From NCBI RefSeq assembly GCF_009711045.1, contig NZ_WMJX01000002.1, forward strand, positions 124,001 to 188,000: 64,000 bases of DNA, written 5' to 3'. The DNA is from Myroides albus. Its GTDB lineage: Bacteria > Bacteroidota > Bacteroidia > Flavobacteriales > Flavobacteriaceae. The notes under the pieces were generated by a model. That model saw only the letters and a list, made by a program, of their open reading frames with translations, ran no database searches and was not told the DNA's origin. Numbering within the stretch: the first letter of the stretch is position 1; each line of letters begins with the position of its first letter. The position numbers and the translations under genes are program-made. Shown piece by piece: positions 25,797 through 33,935 of this stretch.

Positions 25797-26873
25797 TTAT
25801 ATTTTATAATCGCGCTCTAATAGCAACTCTTTATACTCATTTGTAGCAAAGTCACTATCATTGCGTTGATCAAATTTTTCCCCAAGATCTTTAGCTATTG
25901 CTTCATAGTATGTCGAAACATGCTTCAAGTCATAAATATCACTCGACTGATAAAAAGCTAACTTAGATGACAAAGCCAACCTCTGCTCTCCCCCATCATA
26001 GAACATCACAGCTACGTGTCTACTTAGCATAAACAATAAATCATCTTCTGCACCGATTTCCCACTCAGCAATCTTTTCATACATTGTCAAATAATATGAA
26101 TCTCCTAACAAAAACATAGCATAAGTATATCTAACCATACTATACAACATAGAGCTATTGACCTCTCTTAGTTTCTCATATGACTCCTTAGCTTTATTCA
26201 AATAAACTATCGCACGTTCATCCTTTGCACGAGCCATCGTATAAGCCATCGCACAATAAGTTTCAAAGGGCAGTGCAAAAGCGGATAGCTTCTTTATTTC
26301 CATTTGATCCATAACAGCTACTGCTTCATCAAATCGCTGCATTAAACACAAATGCTCTATGCGATAATCATATTCGCTTGCTTCAGTATTCTCCTCATCG
26401 TATGGCTCTAACATCCCCTTGTTGATATAAGATTCGCTCATCTCATAATCTCCAAGATTATGCGCATACTCAGCCATCGTAAAATAATATCCTCGCTTTG
26501 ATAAATTATTTCGATCTAATCTGCGATACAAGTCATCGCCTATTGTCATTACTTGCTCTTTACTCAAAGAAGAATTACTATAAGCTGAACAAAGCATCCA
26601 TTGATATTCTAACATAAAATCAGCTTCATCAAACTGATCGGGATACTGATCACAAACGTTTAATATCCAGGCAAAGGCCGATATACTTTCACTACAAGAA
26701 GAAGTTGCTCTCTCCTCGTGAATGAGATCATATCTCAAATCGACTCCCCATTCTAAATCCTGGTGTTTATCCGCAATTTGAATGGCTTGCTTTATCAAAG
26801 CCATGCAATACTCTGCATCACTAAAATGCTCGTCAATAGCTAATAGTATTTTCTGTATTTCTAAACGATACAC
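25797..26873 (-). CDS. Helical-repeat (TPR-like) protein of the HSP90 cluster, paralog 4
   Basis: The 358-residue protein is the paralog directly adjacent to the HSP90-family gene, starting 6 nt after its stop. It carries LEIQKILLAIDEHF, IADKHQDLEWGVDLRYDLI, SAFAWILNVCD, FDEADFMLEYQWML, FYDGG, LAFYQSSDIYDL and KFDQRN. The central part shows TPR-like helix pairs (LGDYEMSESYINKG). The tight spacing implies co-translation with the HSP90 gene and makes it the best candidate for a direct partner. Function is otherwise unknown. Confidence 0.87.
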   Translation of the reverse strand: MYRLEIQKILLAIDEHFSDAEYCMALIKQAIQIADKHQDLEWGVDLRYDLIHEERATSSCSESISAFAWILNVCDQYPDQFDEADFMLEYQWMLCSAYSNSSLSKEQVMTIGDDLYRRLDRNNLSKRGYYFTMAEYAHNLGDYEMSESYINKGMLEPYDEENTEASEYDYRIEHLCLMQRFDEAVAVMDQMEIKKLSAFALPFETYCAMAYTMARAKDERAIVYLNKAKESYEKLREVNSSMLYSMVRYTYAMFLLGDSYYLTMYEKIAEWEIGAEDDLLFMLSRHVAVMFYDGGEQRLALSSKLAFYQSSDIYDLKHVSTYYEAIAKDLGEKFDQRNDSDFATNEYKELLLERDYKI

Positions 26874-26879
26874 TAATCT

Positions 26880-28661
26880 CTAAAATTTAGGTAAAAAACT
26901 TGACATCCCTAAAATCATAAACTGATATAAAGCATCATTAAACGTATCCATTTCGCGCTTGTTAATAGTATAGCCACCTAACATCAAAGATTGTACATAC
27001 AACACATTTATCAACGCTTCAAATAATTCCTTATCATCGATAACCATCACTTTTTCAATCAACTCATTCTGCTGGTTAAAACACAAAGTAGGAATCACTT
27101 CCTCCTGCTTTTTAAAGTGTTTCAACGTCGATGCAAAAGGATTTGAAGAAGTGGACAAACTCTGAATGTTTTTACTTGACAATGCATCTTCATTAGCAAT
27201 GTAAATCGCTGTAGTGTCTTTTGGCTCAAAGCGCTTTACTTCAGCTTTACAATAGTGCTTTTTCAATATTGCATTAGCACGAGTCACAAACTCATCAATT
27301 GTATCGTCTTTAACTATAGCAGCTTCAAACTCTTGTAAGATATCATTGGGAGCAATCTTCTCAATGCTTAAATCTGGCCTTTGACGTTTAATCTTATCTA
27401 TTAAATCCGTCTCATAACTATACGCTGCATTAATAACTAATTTTTTCTGTGAACCAGCAATACGGCGTATTTGTCTATAATCATCCAAAGAAGGAGTATA
27501 GTAAATATTCTTATACGATTCTTTGATTAACCCAAATGACATCATTCCCTGATTTGTTTCAAAAGGCAAGTAGTCTTCAAACAAATTCATAATTTCAGTA
27601 TCTGAGGCTGCTAATGATTTAATGAACATATGGTGAATCGTAATAATCTGTTCCAACACTTCGATATTTGTTAACGAAAGTGTCTTTAGGTAATTCTTAA
27701 AGCAGTCGCTGAGTTCTTTCTTCGTTTCTTGTAGAACTGTATTATTCATCAAAGATTCACGAGATGCAGTAGGTTGCAATGCATTCGAGTTAATAATACA
27801 ACGTACAAATGACGTCCACTCAGGAAGTAAATTAGTAGCTTGATCACATAAATACATTCGCTTCAAGAATATCTTGTGCTCTTTAGTAGCTGTTGTATTA
27901 ACTTTATTCGGAATAATGAAAGCGACTCCTTGTAATTCCCCTGCCTCTGATTCTAATCTAAATACATCTAAAAATCGAGTCTTAAACACTTCCTTTCCGT
28001 ATGCCAATAGATCTTCTTTTGTACTTTCTGGATCTAACCAAACGGGATTACCATTTAAAAGTTGCTCTGTTTCTCCATTTTCAATGAGATTTACCGCAAT
28101 AGGCAAAGCACTACCATAGAACAAGATATTCTCTTTTACGTCCTCTTTTCTAAACAGAGTTCTCCAAGATCTCTTTGCCTTTAGAATAACTTTTGTTCCT
28201 ACCTCAGGCAGTAAATCTATTATCTCTACTTCATAAGTTCCATCTGCTCGACCAGTCCATCTAACAGATTCTTCCTTATAGAGTGAGCGTGTTTCCACAA
28301 CGATTGCCTCACTTACAACCAAGCAAGACAACAATCCGATACCAAACTTTCCAATTAAATCCTTGTCAGCTAAATCACCTCTTTTGGAACTTTGACCAAT
28401 AACTGATAAGAATTGATGAACATCATCTTGGGTCAACCCAATACCATTATCTTGAAAAGTCATTTGGTCACCGTCAAAAGTAACGTCTATTCTACCTTGA
28501 AAAGAAGAATCTATGCCCTTACGCATCGTAACGGCATCCATTCCATTTTGTAATAATTCTCTGATAAAAACCGTTGGAGAGCTATAAATATGCTCTGACA
28601 ACAGTTCTATCATTCCTTTCATATTTACCTGAAACTGGTATTGTTTCTGATTCTCATCCAT
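26880..28661 (-). CDS. Divergent HSP90-family ATPase (HtpG-like)
   Basis: The 593-residue protein has the complete GHKL ATPase set of HSP90. The N-box RELLQNGMDA carries E35, N39 and D42. The G1 box is DNGIGL (71-76), followed by FLSVIGQSSKRGD, and the G2 box is GKFGIGLLS (104-112). The middle-domain arginine that reaches the ATP gamma-phosphate is present in LQPTASRESLMNN. It should therefore bind and hydrolyse ATP as a chaperone. It is shorter and more divergent than classical HtpG (about 620-630 residues), mainly in the middle and C-terminal domains, and lacks a C-terminal MEEVD-like tail. Its ATG overlaps the upstream Sel1 stop by one base (TAATG), and a TPR-like paralog follows after 6 nt. 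It is probably not the housekeeping htpG but a specialised HSP90. Confidence 0.92.
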   Translation of the reverse strand: MDENQKQYQFQVNMKGMIELLSEHIYSSPTVFIRELLQNGMDAVTMRKGIDSSFQGRIDVTFDGDQMTFQDNGIGLTQDDVHQFLSVIGQSSKRGDLADKDLIGKFGIGLLSCLVVSEAIVVETRSLYKEESVRWTGRADGTYEVEIIDLLPEVGTKVILKAKRSWRTLFRKEDVKENILFYGSALPIAVNLIENGETEQLLNGNPVWLDPESTKEDLLAYGKEVFKTRFLDVFRLESEAGELQGVAFIIPNKVNTTATKEHKIFLKRMYLCDQATNLLPEWTSFVRCIINSNALQPTASRESLMNNTVLQETKKELSDCFKNYLKTLSLTNIEVLEQIITIHHMFIKSLAASDTEIMNLFEDYLPFETNQGMMSFGLIKESYKNIYYTPSLDDYRQIRRIAGSQKKLVINAAYSYETDLIDKIKRQRPDLSIEKIAPNDILQEFEAAIVKDDTIDEFVTRANAILKKHYCKAEVKRFEPKDTTAIYIANEDALSSKNIQSLSTSSNPFASTLKHFKKQEEVIPTLCFNQQNELIEKVMVIDDKELFEALINVLYVQSLMLGGYTINKREMDTFNDALYQFMILGMSSFLPKF

Positions 28662-31189
28662 TATCTTCTGCGTTTACGTGGACCTCCTATAATTTTTTGT
28701 GCATCTTCATTTCCATTTTCAGCTGCCTTACTATACCACTCCATAGCCAAATCATCACTTTGTTCGACTCCATCTCCTTTTAAATAGCAGTTTCCAAGTT
28801 CATATTGTGCATAGTCATTATCAGCCTCTGCTGCTTGAATTAAGTAACTCACGCCATACTCTTGATCTACCTCTGCTCCATCTCCTTTTACTAACATAAT
28901 TCCAATATAACCAGCCGCATCCATATTTCCACGATCTGCTACTTGTTTAAGGTAATGAAATGCTTCAACTCTATCTTTATCAGTACCAATACCGAAATAA
29001 TAGGCTTGACCTAATCGATAAATAGCTGAATCATATCCTCGTTCTGCTGCCATTTTATAGCAATTGAAAGCCATTTTCTCATCTTTCTCTGTACCAATAC
29101 CAAATTGATAACAAATACCTAATCCTTCTGAGATATACCCTCTTTCTTCTGCAACTTTATAAAATTCGAAAGCAGGATCATAAGCTTCTCCTTCTTCATA
29201 ACCATATAAGTAGTAATCTCCCATAGTTAACATTGCCAAAGGAGAACCATTGTCAACGGCAGCCATTAACCACTTCTTCCCTTCTGCAAGATTTACATCC
29301 ATGCCATATCCATAAGTGTAATAACAACCTAATTTATACTGTGCATAGCCAATACCTGCTTCTGCCGCAGCTGTCATATATTCAATTGCTTTTTCTGGAT
29401 TAGCTTCTTTTCCACATGTTCCTTCTTCATAAGCTAAAGCCATATCAACGTTCGAATCCATAAAGCCTAACTCTAAAGCCTTTTCAAACAGTTCAAATGC
29501 TTTTGCGTGATCTTCCTCTCCTCCAATACCATATCTATAGCAACGTCCCAAATGGTATACTGACTCTGCTACTGGATTATCTCCATCTGCTGCAATCGCA
29601 TAATACTCTCTTGCTTTTTCTGGATAAGCTTCTCCTAAATAACCATCTTCATAAATCAATCCCAAACGCATTGCTGCATAAATGTATCCATTGTCTAACG
29701 CTTCTAAGTACAGTTTTTCTGCCTCTGCTGCATTTGCCTCAGTTCCCTCTCCGTTAGTTAACATCATCGCTAACTCTACGCGACAATAGTCTGATCCAAA
29801 TTCTTCTACACCACGACGGTAATGAGCTAATGCTTTTTCTGGATAAGCTTCTCCTGTGTACCCGTAGCGGTTATAACGACCAGCCATTTCAATACCAGAT
29901 AAATTACCGCGCTCTGCTGCTAACTCATATAAATACAATGCTTTCTCGTAATCAGATTCTTCTTCAAACTCGGCATTTTGATATCCAAGACCTAATCGAT
30001 AAGGAGCATAGTCATTCCCTTTTTCCATTGCTAATTCTAACAATCTCTTTCCTTCTTCTACATTGCGCTCAACTTGATCGTAATCTAATAACACATAAGC
30101 TTTCTCTGCCAATGCTTTGACAAAGTCTTCTGATATAGCTCTATCTAAATAAGAGATACCCTTTTCAATATCTTTATAGTCATTGTGATATAAATACAAC
30201 ATTGCCAATTCTAATAAAGCCTCTGGTGAGTTGTATTTTGCAGCAAACTCAAGTTGTGGAATAGCTTTCTCAAAATCATTATCTCCTCCATTAACAGGAT
30301 ATAAGTAGTAATACCCTTGAATAAAACCAGCATAGATTACACCATAATCAAAAGCTGTTGCTAAATACTGACGACCTTGTTCTTCTGTTTGACCGTGTTC
30401 TGCAAAGCGACCATTCACAGTTAACAACCCCATTAAGTAGTTACAAAAAGGACTGTCATTAGCTATTCCTTCAGATAACGTATCCATCGCCTTCTTATCT
30501 TCACCCTCTCTTAGGTAATAATCAGCCAATACATACATCGCTTTTTTCTTGCCATTAATCAACTCATCATTCTTCTGAATCACTGCCCACATTTCCTCAG
30601 CCGACTCACTTGCTCTACTCTCTAAGTTCAACAAGAATATCTTAGACAAATCAGATCCTGTTTTATCGACAATCTCCTTAATCAGACGATACCCTTCTTC
30701 TTTATTTTCTTCATAACCGAAAAGTCCATAGTACTTACAGTTACCCATATATATTTGGCAATAGTCATCTCCCGCTGCAGTTCCTTTATCAAGCAATTCT
30801 TTACAGAACTCAGTATCCTTAAATCCATAACGACCTCTTTCAAACAGCTCATATTGGTATCCGTATGCACGAGCATACCCCTTATCTATAAATAATCGAT
30901 TTAATTCCTTTACATCATCAAACCACAAAGCGTAATCTGCATCATTCAAACGCATTGCACTGTGAATACAATTTGACTCTTCAAATAACTGATCGTATAA
31001 TCTAACGATTGTGTCGTTATCCTTACCGATCTGTTCTGCCAACATACACACTGCGTGTGCCTTATACCAAGTATGTGGGTCACTATAGTCATTCTTATTA
31101 ATAAATTCTTCTGCATGTTCTGTCAACGACATTGAATCATTTGCAATCTGGCTCACGTAATTTAAGTACTCTACGTTAAATGTTCCCAT
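28661..31189 (-). CDS. Large Sel1-repeat protein
   Basis: The protein consists of an N-terminal helical region of about 120 residues followed by some twenty Sel1-like repeats, seen as recurring phrases such as AMRLGLIYEDGYLGEAYPEKA, AQYKLGCYYTYGYG and AIYRLGQAYYFGIG. Sel1 repeats form alpha-solenoid scaffolds for protein complexes. It is cytosolic with no signal peptide and ends in a basic tail (GGPRKRRR). I place the start at the ATG at 31189 (842 residues), not at the longer frame start at 31285. A -7 box at 31237-31244 lies inside that extension, and MGTFNVEYL is preceded by an AGAGAAAAG sequence. It heads the cluster and overlaps the HSP90 start by one base, which argues for a joint function. 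Confidence 0.9.
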   Translation of the reverse strand: MGTFNVEYLNYVSQIANDSMSLTEHAEEFINKNDYSDPHTWYKAHAVCMLAEQIGKDNDTIVRLYDQLFEESNCIHSAMRLNDADYALWFDDVKELNRLFIDKGYARAYGYQYELFERGRYGFKDTEFCKELLDKGTAAGDDYCQIYMGNCKYYGLFGYEENKEEGYRLIKEIVDKTGSDLSKIFLLNLESRASESAEEMWAVIQKNDELINGKKKAMYVLADYYLREGEDKKAMDTLSEGIANDSPFCNYLMGLLTVNGRFAEHGQTEEQGRQYLATAFDYGVIYAGFIQGYYYLYPVNGGDNDFEKAIPQLEFAAKYNSPEALLELAMLYLYHNDYKDIEKGISYLDRAISEDFVKALAEKAYVLLDYDQVERNVEEGKRLLELAMEKGNDYAPYRLGLGYQNAEFEEESDYEKALYLYELAAERGNLSGIEMAGRYNRYGYTGEAYPEKALAHYRRGVEEFGSDYCRVELAMMLTNGEGTEANAAEAEKLYLEALDNGYIYAAMRLGLIYEDGYLGEAYPEKAREYYAIAADGDNPVAESVYHLGRCYRYGIGGEEDHAKAFELFEKALELGFMDSNVDMALAYEEGTCGKEANPEKAIEYMTAAAEAGIGYAQYKLGCYYTYGYGMDVNLAEGKKWLMAAVDNGSPLAMLTMGDYYLYGYEEGEAYDPAFEFYKVAEERGYISEGLGICYQFGIGTEKDEKMAFNCYKMAAERGYDSAIYRLGQAYYFGIGTDKDRVEAFHYLKQVADRGNMDAAGYIGIMLVKGDGAEVDQEYGVSYLIQAAEADNDYAQYELGNCYLKGDGVEQSDDLAMEWYSKAAENGNEDAQKIIGGPRKRRR

Positions 31190-31516
31190 AAACTTTTCTC
31201 TTTTTACAATACTATTTTTTAAAAATATTCCTTTCACAAATGTAGGCAAATGACATTGAATAAACTTATACGAAACAAGCAACATCGAAATAACACAACA
31301 CTTTTATTTTGCGATAACTATCAAAAAAACTGTGAAATAGGTAAAATTTAATTAACTAATCTAATTGCTAAAAATACAAAAAATCCAAGACATGATTATC
31401 TAATTAAAAATAAGATAATTCGAACACAGCTAAAAAAAGTAAATAAAAACGCACTTTTGATAAAAAATGCCATAAAGAAAATAGAAAATAACTAAAGGTT
31501 AAAAGCTAACTCCTTG
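31190..31516. other. Promoter region of the HSP90 cluster and AT-rich spacer
   Basis: The right part lies beyond the 3' end of the LolC-like gene's upstream neighbour, and the left part carries the -7 box of the Sel1 gene. The middle is very AT-rich and holds no coding frame or clear hairpin. Confidence 0.5.
31237..31244 (-). promoter_or_regulatory. -7 promoter box of the Sel1-HSP90 operon
   Basis: The minus strand reads tacatttg (TAnnTTTG). Transcription from here would start near 31231, giving a leader of about 42 nt to the ATG at 31189. This excludes the longer Sel1 start. No TTG element is seen at the usual distance. Confidence 0.6.
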
Positions 31517-32728
31517 TTATTTTGGAATATTCAGATAATCTCGATTCACTCGAGCAGAAGCTATATAAGAAGCCACATATCCCAACACTGCGATTGATAC
31601 AAAGACAATCAAAACATTCATCAAATCAAATTCGACAGGATACGCCAAACCTTCTCTGATAAGAATAAGAGAAAACTGCTCTTGCAACAAGACCAGTAAA
31701 GCGCCAAATAATATCCCAACTATACTACCAATTATAGTAATAATCAAACCTTGATACAAGAAAATACTCTTGAGATTTCTCTGTTCTACTCCAAGGTTAA
31801 ACAACGTGCGAATATTCGGCTGTTTTTCTAAAATAATCATAATCAAGGCTCCTATCAAAGTAAACAAAGCCATAATAACAACTAAGACAAAAATAAGATA
31901 AACTACAAAGTTCTCTGTATTCAACATACGATAAAGACCGTCGTTTAATTGGATCTTATTTTTAACTACAACACTGTCTCCAAAAACTTGATTCACCAAA
32001 GCTAAACCTTGTTTCTCAGAAACACCTGCTGCTAATTTCAATTCTATATTGGTTATTTCCCCATGGGGAATACTCAAAACTTTTCGGACTTCATCAATCT
32101 CGGCAAAAATATATTTATCGTCGAGCTCCTCATTAGCTACATAGTAAACTCCAACAGGGTAAAAACCCTTTTTGACAAACCCCTCCTCAGGGCTTTCAAT
32201 AACACCTTCTCCCGGTTTAATAGCTACCGCTTCGAAAGGATGTTCATTGTCGAACAATCCCAAAGTAAGCATACGAGCAATTCCTAATCCAACAACACAT
32301 TCATTGGTGTCGTATTCAAACCAATTGCCATACTCTACTTTTTCGTCATAATCACTCACATAACTATAATCAGAGTCAACTCCCTTCACATAAGCAACAA
32401 CCTGTTTTTCTTTAAAGGTAAACAGCAATCGATCTTCAATCACTCTACTTACCCCTTGAAACAATCCTGACTCCCAAAGCGTTTGAATTTGAGCATCTTC
32501 AGCCAAGAAACTCTTTCCTTTGGTTGAAAACACTTTTAGGTCCGGATCTAAGTCATTGACAAATGAAAGCGAAAAAGTACGCAACCCACTAAACACAGAC
32601 AATACGACAAACATAGCGATAGCGCTCACTATTATACCTGCAGAAGCAATAGCAGTTATAACATTGATCGCTTTATTCTTACTTTTACTAAAAGCGTATC
32701 GCTTGGCTATGTAGTAGGAGAAATTCAA
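31517..32728 (-). CDS. FtsX/LolC-like ABC transporter permease
   Basis: The 403-residue inner-membrane protein has one N-terminal membrane helix (residues 22-50), a periplasmic domain of about 210 residues and three C-terminal helices (about 270-395), the LolC/LolE and MacB permease topology. The opening YYIAKRYAFSKSKNKAINVIT is typical of LolC/E-like permeases, which release lipoproteins from the inner membrane toward the outer membrane. The ATPase partner is not in the window. It starts directly after rbfA with no gap, so the two are co-transcribed. Lipoprotein export is the most likely role, but other FtsX-type functions cannot be excluded. Confidence 0.88.
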   Translation of the reverse strand: MNFSYYIAKRYAFSKSKNKAINVITAIASAGIIVSAIAMFVVLSVFSGLRTFSLSFVNDLDPDLKVFSTKGKSFLAEDAQIQTLWESGLFQGVSRVIEDRLLFTFKEKQVVAYVKGVDSDYSYVSDYDEKVEYGNWFEYDTNECVVGLGIARMLTLGLFDNEHPFEAVAIKPGEGVIESPEEGFVKKGFYPVGVYYVANEELDDKYIFAEIDEVRKVLSIPHGEITNIELKLAAGVSEKQGLALVNQVFGDSVVVKNKIQLNDGLYRMLNTENFVVYLIFVLVVIMALFTLIGALIMIILEKQPNIRTLFNLGVEQRNLKSIFLYQGLIITIIGSIVGILFGALLVLLQEQFSLILIREGLAYPVEFDLMNVLIVFVSIAVLGYVASYIASARVNRDYLNIPK

Positions 32729-33121
32729 TTACTTTTTCTTTCTTTTTACTAATAATTCTGGATTGCCGATTGGATTCTCATCGCCTTTTAGCGCTTTGTC
32801 GATTTGATCGATATACTCTAAACTATCGTCTATGTAAAAGTTCAAATCTGGCACTTTGCGCAATTGATGTCTTACTCGTTGAGCTAATTCATGCTTAATC
32901 AAAGGAGAGTTCGATTGAATTGCCTTTAACAACTCAGGTCCCTTCTCGGCAGGAAATATACTCAAATATACTTTAGCTATAGATAAATCACTTGTAATAT
33001 TCACTTTAGAAACTGAGATTATCAAATTTGTAATCCCGTTCTTGCGCACTTCTCCTTGCAAAATATCTACGATATCATTTTGCAAAAGTGCTCCCATTTT
33101 TTTCTGTCTATTCGTTTCCAT
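32729..33121 (-). CDS. rbfA: Ribosome-binding factor A
   Basis: The 130-residue protein matches RbfA, a KH-fold factor that binds the 30S subunit during 16S rRNA 5' end maturation and cold adaptation. Visible family features are METNRQKKMGALLQNDIVDIL at the start, ISVSKVNITSDLSIAKVYLSIF in the middle and LRKVPDLNFYIDDSLEY near the end. The start is the ATG at 33121 rather than a non-ATG codon 30 nt upstream, since the METNRQ start aligns with the family. A tatttttg box ends just 5 nt before it, so the transcript may be leaderless or start further up. It precedes the permease gene with no gap. Confidence 0.93.
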   Translation of the reverse strand: METNRQKKMGALLQNDIVDILQGEVRKNGITNLIISVSKVNITSDLSIAKVYLSIFPAEKGPELLKAIQSNSPLIKHELAQRVRHQLRKVPDLNFYIDDSLEYIDQIDKALKGDENPIGNPELLVKRKKK

Positions 33122-33158
33122 AGTGCAAAAATACAATTTTTTAAATAGCAATCTTTGT

Positions 33159-33166
33159 TATATTTG
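33159..33166 (+). promoter_or_regulatory. -7 promoter box of the epimerase gene
   Basis: The sequence tatatttg fits TAnnTTTG and ends 21 nt before the ATG at 33188. It also shows that the longer TTG-initiated frame (33155) would begin upstream of the promoter, supporting the ATG start. Confidence 0.6.
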
Positions 33167-33187
33167 TATATCAACCAAATTAAAAGA

Positions 33188-33589
33188 ATGAAAAAAATTG
33201 AACACATTGGAATTGCAGTCAAAGATCTGCAAGACTCCAATATACTTTTCTCGAAATTACTGAATACCATGCCTTACAAACAAGAGACTGTAGAAAGTGA
33301 AGGAGTGACTACTTCTTTTTTTCAAACAGGCCCAAATAAAATAGAGCTACTTGAAGCTACAAACCCAGACAGCCCTATAGCGAAATTCATTGAGAAAAAA
33401 GGAGAGGGAATACATCACATCGCTTTCGAAGTAGATAATATTGAAGAAGAAATTATTCGTCTAAAAGCCGAGGGGTTCACGGTTTTAAACGAAACTCCCA
33501 AAAAAGGTGCTGACAATAAGCTAGTTGCTTTTCTTCATCCTAAATCAAGCAATGGCGTCCTAATTGAACTCTGCCAAGAAATTAGATAA
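33188..33589 (+). CDS. mce: Methylmalonyl-CoA epimerase
   Basis: The 133-residue protein belongs to the vicinal oxygen chelate superfamily and interconverts (R)- and (S)-methylmalonyl-CoA in propionate and branched-chain metabolism. Both beta-alpha-beta modules and the metal ligands are visible: His in KKIEHIGIAVKD, Glu in NKIELLEA, His in GIHHIAFEVD and Glu in VLIELCQE. The ATG at 33188 gives the usual family length. It is divergent from rbfA and followed by the tRNA pair. Methylmalonyl-CoA mutase is not in the window. Confidence 0.94.
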   Translation: MKKIEHIGIAVKDLQDSNILFSKLLNTMPYKQETVESEGVTTSFFQTGPNKIELLEATNPDSPIAKFIEKKGEGIHHIAFEVDNIEEEIIRLKAEGFTVLNETPKKGADNKLVAFLHPKSSNGVLIELCQEIR

Positions 33590-33627
33590 TTTTAATCTTT
33601 TCACTTGCATAAACCAATAAAACGCAG

Positions 33628-33635
33628 TAATATTG
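33628..33635 (+). promoter_or_regulatory. Near-consensus -7 box of the tandem tRNA genes
   Basis: The sequence taatattg differs from TAnnTTTG by one base and lies 25 nt before the first tRNA. It is followed by gcaccc, resembling the tRNA-Trp promoter (tatatttg then caccac). Confidence 0.45.
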
Positions 33636-33660
33636 CACCCGTTAAACATGTTTTGACACT

Positions 33661-33734
33661 GGTCTAATAGCTCAGTTGGTTAGAGCACCTGACTCATAAT
33701 CAGGTGGTCCCTGGTTCGAGCCCAGGTTAGACCA
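33661..33734 (+). tRNA. tRNA with CAT anticodon (Met type)
   Basis: The 74-nt gene folds into a full cloverleaf: acceptor GGTCTAA with TTAGACC, a D loop AGTTGGTTA, an anticodon loop CTCATAA and a T arm GGTTCGAGCC. The discriminator is A and CCA is not encoded. Acceptor pair 5-68 is U-A, unlike the second copy. CAT anticodons can be elongator Met or lysidine-modified Ile; I favour Met here. Confidence 0.92.
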
Positions 33735-33760
33735 CAATTACAATCTTAGGTCACACGACC

Positions 33761-33834
33761 GGTCCTATAACTCAGCTGGTTAGAGTAGCTGACTCATAAT
33801 CAGCAAGTCCCTGGTTCGAGCCCAGGTGGGACCA
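33761..33834 (+). tRNA. tRNA with CAT anticodon (Met or Ile2 type)
   Basis: The 74-nt gene has acceptor GGTCCTA with TGGGACC (one G-T pair), anticodon stem GCTGA/TCAGC with loop CTCATAA, and the same T arm as the previous tRNA 26 nt upstream. The C4-G69 and C5-G68 acceptor pairs resemble those of TilS-modified tRNA-Ile2 of other bacteria, so this copy may read AUA rather than AUG. The identity is not settled by eye. Confidence 0.9.
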
Positions 33835-33839
33835 CAAAA

Positions 33840-33873
33840 AAAAGCATCTATTCTCCAATAGGTGCTTTTTTTA
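33840..33873 (+). terminator. Terminator of the tandem tRNA unit
   Basis: An 11-bp stem (33842-33852 with 33857-33867, one G-U pair) with a 4-nt loop and a T run follows the second tRNA by 6 nt. Confidence 0.8.
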
Positions 33874-33935
33874 TATCAACTAATTGTTTTACTTAACCAT
33901 AAAACAATGCGAAGTAGCAGTTAAGTATCCCTAAT

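Noticed and set aside
29497-30120. Leucine-rich plus-strand frames opposite the Sel1 gene
   Set aside because: They are shadows produced by the repetitive codons of the Sel1 repeats on the other strand.
33155-33187. Longer TTG-initiated start for the epimerase
   Set aside because: The extension lies on the promoter box and lacks family similarity; the ATG at 33188 gives the normal length.
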